Source: Methanobrevibacter wolinii SH
GTDB lineage: Archaea; Methanobacteriota; Methanobacteria; Methanobacteriales; Methanobacteriaceae
Reading direction: 5' to 3'
Length of the DNA: 46,379 nucleotides
Assembly (NCBI RefSeq): GCF_000621965.1
Contig: NZ_KK211380.1
Coordinates: 1 to 46,379, forward strand
Each line of letters begins with the position of its first letter. The stretch's first letter is position 1. The position numbers and the translations under genes were made by a program. This document shows positions 36,800 through 45,790 of this stretch, in pieces. Below the pieces are notes generated by a model, which did no database searches, had not been told where the DNA came from, and saw nothing but the letters and a program-made list of their open reading frames with translations.

Positions 36800-37762
36800 A
36801 TGAAAGGTACTTGGAAGTTACATCTGAGGATGATGTTGGCTTCAATTCTTATGTTTGTTATGTTGTATATTGTTGTTGGATTAGTCTGTGCACTTGTTGG
36901 TGTAAGTATGGCTCCAATGGTATGGCTAGGTATATCATTAGTTATAACATTTATACAATTCTTAGCTGGTCCTAAACTTGTTGAATGGTCAATGGGTGTA
37001 AGACGGGTTTCTGAAGCTGAAGCACCTGAATTGCATCAAATGGTTGCAGAATTAGCTGCAAATGCAGGTATTCCAAAACCTACTGTAGGTATTTGTAATA
37101 TGTCTGTTCCTAATGCATTTGCATATAGTAGAACTAGAAGAGATGGACACATTGCTGTTACTACAGGTATTTTAAATGTTTTAAATCATGATGAACTTAA
37201 AGCAGTTTTAGGACATGAAATGTCTCATATTAAACATTATGATTGTGCTATTAATACTATTATTAGTGTAATTCCAATGATTTGTTATTATACTGCAATG
37301 GGATTCTTATACTCTAATAATGATGATAATGGTCTTGGAGCTATAATAGGTGTTCTTGGTTTAGTTTTCTACTTTATAGGTCAATTATTAGTCTTATTTG
37401 TTTCAAGAATAAGAGAATATTATGCTGATCAAGGAAGTGTAGAACTTGGAAATAAACCAGAATGGTTAGCTTCAGCATTATATAAACTTGTATATGGTGC
37501 AGCAGCTGCCCCATCATCTGAGATTAAAGAATGTGAAGGAAATAAAGCATTTTTCTTAAATGATGTTTCTCATGCAGAAAGAGATATTACTGAGTTATCT
37601 CAAGTTGATTTAGATGGTGATGGAATTATTGGCTCTGATGAGTTAAGACAACTTAGAAATTCTAATGTTAAAGTTTCTAGAGGAAATAAATTCATGGAAT
37701 TATTCTCAACTCACCCAGATATGCTTAAAAGGATTAAAAGACTTTCTGAATTAGAAAATTAA
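36800..37762 (+). CDS. HtpX-family membrane zinc metalloprotease with an EF-hand-like loop
   Basis: 320 residues of the M48 family. Two N-terminal membrane segments (about 11-32 and 36-55) precede the catalytic domain with active-site HEMSH (H139, E140, H143), two further hydrophobic segments, and SRIREYYAD holding the third zinc ligand. HtpX-type proteases degrade misfolded membrane proteins with the active site facing the cytoplasm. Unusually, residues 270-281 read DLDGDGIIGSDE, a textbook EF-hand calcium loop (D1, D3, D5, G6, E12), just before the conserved FSTHPDMLKRI end. This may make the protease calcium-responsive. GATGATATATA precedes the ATG. Confidence 0.94.
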   Translation: MKGTWKLHLRMMLASILMFVMLYIVVGLVCALVGVSMAPMVWLGISLVITFIQFLAGPKLVEWSMGVRRVSEAEAPELHQMVAELAANAGIPKPTVGICNMSVPNAFAYSRTRRDGHIAVTTGILNVLNHDELKAVLGHEMSHIKHYDCAINTIISVIPMICYYTAMGFLYSNNDDNGLGAIIGVLGLVFYFIGQLLVLFVSRIREYYADQGSVELGNKPEWLASALYKLVYGAAAAPSSEIKECEGNKAFFLNDVSHAERDITELSQVDLDGDGIIGSDELRQLRNSNVKVSRGNKFMELFSTHPDMLKRIKRLSELEN

Positions 37763-38217
37763 TTTTTATTTTTAATTTTCTTTTTAATTTTTAAATAAAC
37801 ACAAATACTATTTTTTTATTAAATAGTATTCTTATTTTTTTTTATTGTTTAAAATTAAAATTTTATTTTAATACTTTGATTTTAGAAAATTAAATTGATT
37901 TTCTTTAAATTTATGAATAAGTAGATTTTATATAATTAAATTTTTAATACTATTTTTTTTTATAAGTAAATTTTAAATATTTTATTAATTTATAAATTTT
38001 TATTTTTTTAATTTTTATTAATATTATTTATTTATATTTTTAATACTTTAATTATACATTATATAACTTTTATAAACATTATTCTTTTATTGTTTAATAA
38101 ACTATATTTTATAATATACACTTATGAAAAACTTTATATCATATTAAAAATAAATTTTAATATGTAACTAAATTTTAAAATTTAATATCAAATTTTTATA
38201 TATTTTGGAGGAGTTTA
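37763..38217. other. Gene-free spacer with a hairpin terminator
   Basis: No gene in 455 bases. A hairpin at 37804-37830 closes the htpX unit (listed separately). The rest is A/T rich; the final part holds the promoter and the strong GGAGGAG of the next gene. Confidence 0.6.
37804..37843 (+). terminator. Hairpin plus T tract after htpX
   Basis: AATACTATTT (37804-37813) and AAATAGTATT (37821-37830) form a 10-bp perfect stem with a 7-nt loop, followed within four bases by a T9 run. It has the form of a bacterial intrinsic terminator and is 42 bases after the htpX stop. Confidence 0.65.
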
Positions 38218-38436
38218 ATGGTTAGTAAAACATTAGCTGGTATTATTTCATTTTTCCTACCAGGAATGGGTCAGCTAATACAAGGTGATAGTAAAAACGG
38301 ATTTTTTGTTTTTGTTTTAACAATAATAATATTTGGAATATTATATTATCTTACTGCGTCATGGATTGCAGAGTTTGTATGGTTTGTTATTGGTCTTTTG
38401 GCAGCTTATTTAGCTTATCAAATGCCTGAAAGATAA
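38218..38436 (+). CDS. Small membrane protein with a PGMGQ motif (TM2-like)
   Basis: 72 residues with two or three membrane segments. The first part, ISFFLPGMGQLIQGDSKNGFF, matches the F.PG.GQ...G...G pattern found in TM2-like and related small membrane proteins. The rest is hydrophobic, ending AYQMPER. A strong GGAGGAG is placed 5 nt before the ATG, so it is well translated. Function unknown. Confidence 0.8.
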   Translation: MVSKTLAGIISFFLPGMGQLIQGDSKNGFFVFVLTIIIFGILYYLTASWIAEFVWFVIGLLAAYLAYQMPER

Positions 38437-39014
38437 GTTAAATCTTATATTTTTATTTAAAATTAGGACTTTTTAATATTAATTTTTATTTATATTAAAA
38501 ATTTATATTTTTATATAGCTTAATTAGAATTCTATTTTTATATAATTTCTTTTTATTGAAGTTTTATATTTTTCTTGGTTTTTTTAACTAATTTAGGTTA
38601 ATTTAGTTAATTTAGATTTTTTTATTTTTTTAACTATTTTTGGTTAATTTAGATTTTTCTTGTTTTTTTTAACTATTTTTTGTTAATTTGGTTAATTTAA
38701 ATTTTAATATTTTATTTTCTTTAATTTATGATTGTTTTATTTTTAGTTACTGAGCTTTTTTTATTTTTATTTTTATTTAATGAGCTTTTATTTTATGATT
38801 ACTCATTTTAAAGTGTTTTTGTCTTTTTAAAAATTATATATTCTCTAAAACATTTTAATCTTTAAAATTAATAGATTTATTTAAATAATTAAAATATTTT
38901 TTTAAGAAAACTTGTTTTTTATTAATATTTAAAAATTATAAATATCATATTGCTTAATATAATATTAATTTAAAAATGACTTTTATTTTTATAAATTTTT
39001 TAAGAGGTATTAAA
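38437..39014. other. Gene-free spacer upstream of thioredoxin reductase
   Basis: No convincing gene in 578 bases. There are three loose repeats of a TTTTTTAACTA(T/A)TT(T/A)GGTTAATTTAG block between 38580 and 38705, and T-rich tracts that can end the preceding gene. An ATG at 38976 is in frame with trxB but has no ribosome-binding site. Confidence 0.55.
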
Positions 39015-39926
39015 TTGGAAAATTATGATGTTATTATTGTTGGTGGAGGTCCTGCAGGTCTTACAGCAGGAATTTATACAGGTCGTCAAAATTTAAAAAC
39101 CTTAATTCTTGATAAAGAATTAGCAGGTGGTCAAGCTAGAGAAGTTCCAGTAATTGATAATTATCCTGGTTTTTCAATGGTAAGTGGATTAGAAATAATT
39201 GAAAAAACCAAGTCACAAACATCAAAGTATGCTGATATTCATGAATTTGAAGAAGTACTTGATGTATTTAATGAAAATCATTCTTTTATTGTTAAAACTT
39301 CAAAAGGAGAATATACATCAAAGGCTATTATTTTAACAACTGGTTCAAGACATAGACAACTTGATGTTAAAGGTGAAAATGAACATTTAGGTAAAGGTGT
39401 ATCTTATTGTGCTACTTGTGATGGAATGTTTTTTAAAGGAAAAGATATACTTGTTGTAGGTGGTGGAAATACTGCAGCAATTGATGCAATATATCTTAAA
39501 GATCTTGGATGTAATGTTACATTAGTTCATAGACGAGATAGATTAAGATGTCAAAAATATTTAGAAGATCAACTTATAGAATCTAAGATTCCTATTATAT
39601 GGAATACTACTGTAGAAGCAATTGAAGGAGAACCACTTGTAAGTAATGTTAAATTATTAAATAAAGATGGTACTAAATCTGAAATTTCAGTAAATGGGGT
39701 CTTTATTGCAGTAGGTGATATTCCACATAATAAAATTGCAGAGAAATTGAATCTTAAACTTAGTGATGATGGAAGTATTTTATGTGATAAATATCAGAGA
39801 ACTGGTTTATGTAATGTTTATGCTGCAGGTGATGTTACTGGTGGATTAAAACAGTGGATTGTAGCTTGTGGTGAAGGTGCAGTTGCTGCAATAAGTGCTT
39901 ATGAAGATATTATTAAAAATTCATAA
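39015..39926 (+). CDS. trxB: Thioredoxin reductase
   Basis: 303 residues from TTG at 39015, which lies 6 nt after AGAGGT (39003-39008) and gives the usual opening ENYDVIIVGGGPAG. An ATG at 38976 would add 13 hydrophobic residues not seen in this family. The protein has the FAD-binding GGGPAG, the redox-active CATC (C132, C135), the NAD(P)H-binding GGGNTA and the C-terminal AAGDVTGG. It passes electrons from NAD(P)H, or in some methanogens another donor, to thioredoxin. The C-terminal part KQWIVACGEGAVAA is normal. Confidence 0.95.
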   Translation: MENYDVIIVGGGPAGLTAGIYTGRQNLKTLILDKELAGGQAREVPVIDNYPGFSMVSGLEIIEKTKSQTSKYADIHEFEEVLDVFNENHSFIVKTSKGEYTSKAIILTTGSRHRQLDVKGENEHLGKGVSYCATCDGMFFKGKDILVVGGGNTAAIDAIYLKDLGCNVTLVHRRDRLRCQKYLEDQLIESKIPIIWNTTVEAIEGEPLVSNVKLLNKDGTKSEISVNGVFIAVGDIPHNKIAEKLNLKLSDDGSILCDKYQRTGLCNVYAAGDVTGGLKQWIVACGEGAVAAISAYEDIIKNS

Positions 39927-40264
39927 GCTTTTTTCTAAATTATTTACAATATTTCAATTTTCTATTTATTTTACTATTTTTTAGAATTATTGATTATTTT
40001 TTAATTTTTTTAAGTTTAATATTTTTAGTGTTTTTTATAAAATCTATTTTTTATTTTTTTAATTTTTTTAATATTTTGATGTTTTTTTAAGCTTAATTTT
40101 TAGTGTTTTTTATAAAATCCATTTTTTTATATTCTAATTATTTAGTATTTTGATGTTTTTTATGGAATTTAGTTTTCAAATATTAATTATTATAGAAAAA
40201 TAGATTCAAGAGACTTTAAATTTTAATATATACTTTTTATTAAATAATTACTTTAACAATTATT
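39927..40264. repeat. Gene-free spacer with a two-copy repeat of about 76 bp
   Basis: No gene. TTTTTAGTGTTTTTTATAAAAT occurs near 40022-40043 and again near 40097-40117, each followed by TC(T/C)ATTTTTT and then TATTTTGATGTTTTT (about 40072 and 40147). A similar TTTAGTGTTTTTTATA also ends the spacer before 28066. The T tracts probably terminate trxB. Confidence 0.65.
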
Positions 40265-40272
40265 TTTATAAA
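40265..40272 (+). promoter_or_regulatory. TATA box of the helicase gene; apparent leaderless promoter
   Basis: TTTATAAA is centred about 27 bases before the ATG at 40296. There is no ribosome-binding site. This matches a transcript starting at the ATG and supports 40296 as the start. Confidence 0.55.
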
Positions 40273-40295
40273 CTTTAAAGATTAAAATTAAATTA

Positions 40296-43200
40296 ATGAT
40301 AATTCTTAAGAAAAAGAAAAAATTGTGGGAAATGTATCCTATTGGTTCACCTAAAGGTGCATTAAATACTCAAAGAGTACCAAGTTTTGTAGCTACATTA
40401 AAATTTAAAAAAGATGAAAAAGGAAAAATAGAACTTAATAGATTCATTGTTAATCTTAATATTGAAGAAAATTCATCTTTATATGAAAAATTTTATCCTC
40501 CACAAGAAGCAATTAAAATACTTAGAAGTCAAATAGTATTTTTAGCTAATCATGATGAAGAATTTGAAGAATTTTTAGATTCTTTAAATATTAAATATAG
40601 GTTTACAAGAATATGTGATTACTGTGTCCTTGAAAATAAGATTACTATTATTAATTCTGAGTATTCCTATAAATATCATAATCAATTACTATGTAAAGAT
40701 TGTGCAGAAAACACTATTAAAGAACAGCTTAAATTAAGAGGTTATGATAAAAGAGTATTTAGGAATTTTAAAAGGATTCTAGATAAAACAGGAAATCTTG
40801 AGATTATTATGGATATGTTATCTCCTAAATTTGATCCTATAAGTCATCCAGATTTAACTCTTTTTGATAAGGTTAAAGTAGATAATAGTAAAAAAATTCC
40901 ACTTATTGATATGAGGAGACTTAAAGTTAATAAAAAATTTAAGGATATTCTTATTTCTCATGGTAATACTAAACTTTTACCTGTTCAAATACTTGCAATT
41001 AAAGAAGGTTTATTAAGAAATGAAAATATACTTGCAGTATCTGCAACAGGAAGTGGTAAAACATTAGTTGGTGAACTTGCAGGTGTTCCAAAAGCTTTAA
41101 AAGGTCAAAAATTTGTATTTTTAACACCTCTTGTTGCTCTTGCAAATCAGAAATATAGGGATTTTAAAGAAAAATATAAAGATTTAAATCTTAAAGTTTC
41201 TATTAAAGTTGGTAAAAATCGTGTTAAAGCTAAAGGTGAATTAAGACTTCCTGATAAAAGTATATATGATTCTGATATTGTTGTAGGTACATATGAAGCT
41301 TTAGATTATATGATTAGAAGTGGAAATTATGAGGATTTAAATAATCTTGGGGTTGTTTTAATTGATGAAATCCATATGTTAGATGATGAAGATAGAGGTA
41401 CTCGTCTTAATGGATTAATTAAAAGATTATCTAAAATTTTTCCAAGTGCACAACTTATTGGTCTTTCAGCTACTATTAAGAATCCAGAATATTTAGCAGA
41501 TAAATTCAATATGAATCTTGTTAAATATGAAAATAGGCCAGTTCCTCTTGAAAGACATATTAGTTTTGTAAGGAATGAATCTCAAAAAAGAGAGATTATG
41601 AGAAAACTTATTATTCAAGAAAATCATACAGTTTCATCTAAAGGATATAAAGGACAAACCATCATATTTACTAATTCAAGACGTAAAACAACTCAGATTG
41701 CAAGTTTCTTACTTGATAAAGGTATTAAAGCTGCAGCATATCATGCAGGTTTATCTTATTCTAAAAAAGCTAAGATTGAAAAAAGATTTGATGAAGGTAA
41801 ATTAGAAGCTGTTGTTACAACTGCAGCTCTTGCAGCAGGTGTTGATTTTCCTGCAAGTCAAGTAATATTTGATACTTTATTAATGGGTAATAAATGGATT
41901 AGACCTAATGAATTTTCACAGATGTTAGGACGTGCTGGTCGTCCATCATACCATGATAGAGGAATAGTATATCTTTTACCTGAAATAGGTAAAGAATTTG
42001 ATACTGACACAGAAGAAGCAATGGCTTTAAATCTTCTTGAAAGTGATACTGAAGATGTTGAAATTATTTATGATGAAGAACAATTGAAAGAGCAAATACT
42101 TGCAGATATATCTTCTGGTGCTGTAAATACTATGACAGATCTTGAAGAGTTCTATGAAAATACTGAAATTCCATCTGATACTAGATATATAACACGTAAA
42201 TTAATTGATGATGGATTTATTGAATATAAAAAAGGAATACTTGAAGCAACTAGGTATGGTCGAGCTGTAACAATGAGTTTCTTATCAATTGAGAAAGCTC
42301 AATTTATTAAAGATTCCATTTTTAACTCAAATTACTTTAAAGATTCAGATTATATTATGAATAATATTCCTAATATTTTAAATCCACAAAGTGAATATTA
42401 TAATGATTTAGTTCATAAATCTAAGAATAAATCTAAAAATCTTAAAAAGACTAATAAAAAAGTTACAAATAATGTATTTAAATTTATAAGCCGTAAAGAA
42501 CTTAATCAACTTAAAGTTAAAACAATTGCTATGGATTTAGAATTATTTGCTAATGCTTATCTTTCACCATCTGTTCATAATCAAATAGCAAATAAATTAA
42601 AAATGAATGTTTCCTCAAGATTATTTGCAGAGTCTACACTGGATATTATATCATCTGGAGATGTTATAAACAAGTTAGATAGTAAATTCCAAGATGCATT
42701 AATTAGAATTCAAGTTGATTTCTTAAGATGTGATTGTATTGATAAACCTTTCTGTGATTGCTTACAAAGAGGTATATCCTATCTTATTATAAATGAAAGA
42801 TTAAATGGTGAAGATCCAATTAATATATCTAAAACATTATTTAATAACTATCAAATACATACTTATCCTGGAGATATTTTTTCATGGTTAGATAATTATA
42901 TTAAAAGTTTAGATGCTGTTAAAAGAGTAGCTTATGCATTTGATATGAATAAATTATATAAACAAGCAGAATATCTTATTCGTGAAATTGAAAATCCACA
43001 TAAATCTAAAAAAGATAAAATTAAAGTTAAATCAAAAAATAATCTAAAGCAAAAATCTAAAAAGAACAATAATAAGAATAATAAACATAAAAATTCATCT
43101 AAGAATAATAATAAAAATCATAAATCAATTAAAGTAAACTCTAATAAATCTTCAAAAGATAGAAAAAAATCTAAAAATAATAATAAGAATCATAAACAGA

Positions 43201-43496
43201 AGAATAATAAGAATAAGAAATCTAATAAAGTAAATAAGCATAGTAAAAGTCATAAGTCTAATAAGAAATCTAATAAAGAAAATAATAATCATGATTTGAA
43301 TAAACATAAAAATAATAAGAAATCTAATAAAGAGAATAATCATAGTAAAAGTCATCAGTCTAATAAACAGAATAATAAATCAAATAATCAGAAAAACAAT
43401 AAAAATAATAATTTTAAAAAGAATAAAAAATCTAAACATATTATTAATGATATGAAAAATGGTAATTCTAATGTTATCATTGATTTTAAATCATAA
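40296..43496 (+). CDS. Large Ski2-like DEAD/DEAH helicase with Cys clusters and a Lys/Asn-rich tail
   Basis: 1066 residues. An N-terminal region has a four-Cys knuckle (C107, C110, C133, C136), likely zinc-binding. The helicase core has Walker A SATGSGKTLVGE (about 247-258), DEIH (357-360), LSATIKNPEYLA, and motif VI QMLGRAGRP, with an additional winged-helix-like part, as in the Ski2/Hel308 group. At C812, C814, C820 and C822 is a second cluster (CDCIDKPFCDC). Euryarchaeal helicases of this build are known, with an uncharacterised Cys-containing C-terminal domain; role in RNA or DNA metabolism is not settled. Residues from about 902 onward are a Lys/Asn/Ser-rich low-complexity tail of about 165 residues that probably binds nucleic acid. 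An alternative start is Met13 at 40332, but the promoter spacing favours 40296. Confidence 0.9.
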   Translation: MIILKKKKKLWEMYPIGSPKGALNTQRVPSFVATLKFKKDEKGKIELNRFIVNLNIEENSSLYEKFYPPQEAIKILRSQIVFLANHDEEFEEFLDSLNIKYRFTRICDYCVLENKITIINSEYSYKYHNQLLCKDCAENTIKEQLKLRGYDKRVFRNFKRILDKTGNLEIIMDMLSPKFDPISHPDLTLFDKVKVDNSKKIPLIDMRRLKVNKKFKDILISHGNTKLLPVQILAIKEGLLRNENILAVSATGSGKTLVGELAGVPKALKGQKFVFLTPLVALANQKYRDFKEKYKDLNLKVSIKVGKNRVKAKGELRLPDKSIYDSDIVVGTYEALDYMIRSGNYEDLNNLGVVLIDEIHMLDDEDRGTRLNGLIKRLSKIFPSAQLIGLSATIKNPEYLADKFNMNLVKYENRPVPLERHISFVRNESQKREIMRKLIIQENHTVSSKGYKGQTIIFTNSRRKTTQIASFLLDKGIKAAAYHAGLSYSKKAKIEKRFDEGKLEAVVTTAALAAGVDFPASQVIFDTLLMGNKWIRPNEFSQMLGRAGRPSYHDRGIVYLLPEIGKEFDTDTEEAMALNLLESDTEDVEIIYDEEQLKEQILADISSGAVNTMTDLEEFYENTEIPSDTRYITRKLIDDGFIEYKKGILEATRYGRAVTMSFLSIEKAQFIKDSIFNSNYFKDSDYIMNNIPNILNPQSEYYNDLVHKSKNKSKNLKKTNKKVTNNVFKFISRKELNQLKVKTIAMDLELFANAYLSPSVHNQIANKLKMNVSSRLFAESTLDIISSGDVINKLDSKFQDALIRIQVDFLRCDCIDKPFCDCLQRGISYLIINERLNGEDPINISKTLFNNYQIHTYPGDIFSWLDNYIKSLDAVKRVAYAFDMNKLYKQAEYLIREIENPHKSKKDKIKVKSKNNLKQKSKKNNNKNNKHKNSSKNNNKNHKSIKVNSNKSSKDRKKSKNNNKNHKQKNNKNKKSNKVNKHSKSHKSNKKSNKENNNHDLNKHKNNKKSNKENNHSKSHQSNKQNNKSNNQKNNKNNNFKKNKKSKHIINDMKNGNSNVIIDFKS

Positions 43497-44333
43497 TAAT
43501 ATTTTTTTATAATGGGTATTCTTCTTTTTCAGTATTTTTTATTAATACTCTTCTTTTTTTTACTGTTTTTTATTAATATCTTTTTTTATGCTACTTTATT
43601 AGATTTGAAATATATAAAATAAGTATTTTAAAAATAATATTGATTTATATTTTTAGTTTTGTGTATTTTACAAAAAATATTTTAATAATTAAAAGCATAA
43701 ATTAATAATGCAATTGCCCAAACAAATTAAATTCTACTTAATAACTTTAAGTAACAATCCGTATTATTTAATTGTATTGGAAATATTAGCTTAAAAGTTA
43801 TATGATTCTAGAAATTAGTTAATCTAAATTGTAGATTTTGATTTATATTTCATTATTAGATGTTTTTAAAGTTTTCAGGATTTTTAAATATTTTAATGTA
43901 TACTATCTTAATTAGAATATAAAAAGTATATATTTTTATAGTTGATTTAATTGTAGTTTAAAGGTTGAATATATGATAATTATCTAGGTTATTAGAAATT
44001 ATTCTTAGAAAGATTGATAAAAACACTTTTTAATTTTTTATAGATAATATATATTTTTCTCTTAAGATTTTAAGACATTTAATTTGTGAAGTTTAGTCTA
44101 TCTATTATTTAGATTCATTCTAGAATTATTATTTTATTTAAAAATGCTTTTTTAAAATAAGTTATTTATCTTTAAGAAAATACTACTTATTCTTAAAGAT
44201 AAAAATTTTAAAACTTTTTCATGTCTTATAATTATTTTTTGGAATTATTTAGGATTATGAAGTTAAGTCTATATAAAAAATGAGTATTATTATTTTAAAT
44301 TATTAATATCTTCTTATTTTATTAAAAAATATA
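43497..44333. other. Long gene-free spacer with a strong inverted repeat
   Basis: No open frame or RNA gene that I can support in 837 bases. It holds a perfect 14-bp inverted repeat (44165-44178 and 44190-44203, loop 11 nt). A less A/T-biased patch at about 43695-43810 contains TGCAATTGCCCAAAC. The spacer lies between the convergent helicase and yigZ-like genes, so it must contain both their ends; it may also hold an unannotated small RNA or a decayed gene. Confidence 0.5.
44165..44203 (+). repeat. Perfect 14-bp inverted repeat
   Basis: The arms TTTATCTTTAAGAA (44165-44178) and TTCTTAAAGATAAA (44190-44203) are exact complements with an 11-nt loop. A run of AAAAATTTTAAAACTTTTTC follows. It could be a bidirectional terminator between convergent genes or part of a small RNA. 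Confidence 0.7.
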
Positions 44334-44930
44334 TTATACTTCTAAATATTTTTTACCTACAGATTTAATTTTTATTTCATTTTGAAATTTTTCATTAATA
44401 TTTTCAATTATTTTCTGATTATTAGATGCAATATAATACTTTACTTTAGAATCATATTCTTTTTTAATTGTTTTAAGATTTGATTTTCTAATGATACCAT
44501 CAATATTTTTAATGTATTTATAATCAAATATAAATTCATATATTTCAAATTCTTTCATTTCAACTATTTCTGCAATATTTATTGCTTCAAGTACTGAATG
44601 AGAGTATGCTCTTACAAGACCTCCAGCACCTAATTTTATTCCACCAAAATATCTTGTTACTATTGCAACAATATTTTCTAGATTATTTTTTTCAAGAACA
44701 TTAATCATTGGTTTTCCTGCAGTTCCACTAGGTTCACCATTATCATCATAGCCTTGTGAATCACTTACAATATATGCTGTACAATTGTGTGTTGCATCAT
44801 TATATCTATCTGAAACTTCTTCAATTATTTTTTTAGCTTCTTTTTTGTTTTGAGCAGGATATAATCTTGCAGTAAATATTGATTTTTTAATTTTTACTGT
44901 AGATTCAACACTTTTCTTTATTGTTTTCAT
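44334..44930 (-). CDS. YigZ/IMPACT family protein
   Basis: 198 residues from the ATG at 44930; an in-frame TTG three codons earlier is less likely. The N-terminal IMPACT domain has the family's signature THNCTAYIVSD, DDNGEPSGTAGKPM and TRYFGGIKLGAGGLVRAYSHS. The C-terminal half is the DUF1949-like ferredoxin-fold domain. Bacterial relatives are linked to translation control or proline peptidase activity; the archaeal role is unknown. No clear ribosome-binding site is visible. It is convergent with the helicase gene. Confidence 0.94.
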   Translation of the reverse strand: MKTIKKSVESTVKIKKSIFTARLYPAQNKKEAKKIIEEVSDRYNDATHNCTAYIVSDSQGYDDNGEPSGTAGKPMINVLEKNNLENIVAIVTRYFGGIKLGAGGLVRAYSHSVLEAINIAEIVEMKEFEIYEFIFDYKYIKNIDGIIRKSNLKTIKKEYDSKVKYYIASNNQKIIENINEKFQNEIKIKSVGKKYLEV

Positions 44931-45280
44931 TTTAATCAATTTTAAAATTAATTTTTTTTTAAGTTTTCTAGATTTATAAATTTAAAAATTAATGGATTTT
45001 AAAGTATTAAAATTTTTAAATAAAACATATTTTTAATAAGGTCTAAATTTTATTTTAATATTAAATAGAATTTTAATTTTTTATATTTATATTCTTTAAA
45101 TTTTAATTTAGTTCTTATAATTTCTTAAATTATATATTTATAGATATATTTATATATTTTATATTAAATATAATTATTTAAGTTATATTTAGTTAAATAT
45201 ACTAATATTTTTCATTATAAGAAAATATGATTTTAACTGAATATACATAATTTAATATAATATTTATTAGGAGAATTTTT
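44931..45280. other. Divergent promoter spacer
   Basis: No gene in 350 bases. It lies between the minus-strand YigZ-like gene and the plus-strand Ser-rich gene and must contain both promoters. A TTATAAAT element at about 44974-44981 is a possible TATA box for the minus-strand gene. Just before the plus-strand gene is AGGAGA as ribosome-binding site. Confidence 0.5.
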
Positions 45281-45715
45281 ATGGCTGATAAAAAAGCAGT
45301 TGTTTTAGTTTTATTTATTGTTGCAATTGTTGCTTGTGGTGTAGGTAATGTTGCAGGAATGATGACTGGACATATTAATTTAAAATTACCTGATTTTGGA
45401 AATAATATTACTAATGATACAATGAATAATACAACAAATAATACTACTGATAATCCAATTGATACTATAAGTCAAGATAGTTCTAGTGGATCTGATTATT
45501 CAGCTCCTTCTGATTCTGGTTCAAGTAGTAATAGTGGTAACGATCAGTCATCAAGTTCTAGTTCAAATTCAAATAATCAGCATTCTAGTTCATCTAATAC
45601 TGGTTCTTCTGGTAGTGGATCTAGTTCTTCTAGTACTGGTTCTTCTGGTAGTGGATCTAGTTCTTCTAGTACTGGTTCTTCTGGTAGTGGATCTAGTAGT
45701 GGTTCATCTAGGTAG
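45281..45715 (+). CDS. Membrane-anchored Ser/Gly-rich surface protein with a frameshifted end
   Basis: 144 residues to the TAG at 45713. The N-terminus has one hydrophobic helix (VVLVLFIVAIVACGVG), serving as anchor or uncleaved signal. Then comes an Asn/Thr-rich stretch with several N-x-T sites (NDTMNNTTNNTTDN), then a Ser/Gly tail. The tail includes nearly three 36-bp DNA repeats starting at 45602, 45638 and 45674. Directly after the repeats one extra base near 45710 appears to shift the frame. In the next frame a Ser/Ala/Gly/Pro-rich end (GSSSSAAGSPNGSR) runs to a TAA at 45753-45755. Extracellular spacer or glycosylated stalk is likely. Function unknown. Confidence 0.75.
   Translation: MADKKAVVLVLFIVAIVACGVGNVAGMMTGHINLKLPDFGNNITNDTMNNTTNNTTDNPIDTISQDSSSGSDYSAPSDSGSSSNSGNDQSSSSSSNSNNQHSSSSNTGSSGSGSSSSSTGSSGSGSSSSSTGSSGSGSSSGSSR
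45602..45696 (+). repeat. 36-bp coding repeats in the Ser-rich gene
   Basis: Units start at 45602, 45638 and 45674 (the last partial), each GGTTCTTCTGGTAGTGGATC plus a TAGTTCTTCTAGTACT part, encoding a Gly-Ser-Ser-Gly-Ser-Gly-Ser-Ser-Ser-Ser-Ser-Thr repeat. Copies are almost identical at the DNA level, so they are recent or gene-converted. Confidence 0.92.
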
Positions 45716-45790
45716 TTCTTCTAGTGCTGCAGGTTCACCTAATGGATCAAGATAATAAATATTTAGAGAATATAATTAGGAGGTGTAATT

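Noticed and set aside
43152-43355. Minus-strand hydrophobic frame opposite the helicase tail
   Set aside because: It is an Ile/Phe/Met-rich artefact of reading the Lys/Asn-rich tail backwards, not a membrane protein.
45486-45755. Separate 89-codon Val/Leu-rich gene
   Set aside because: Its hydrophobic repeats are the Ser/Gly codon repeats read in another frame; only its last 14 codons look like the real, frameshifted end of the Ser-rich protein.
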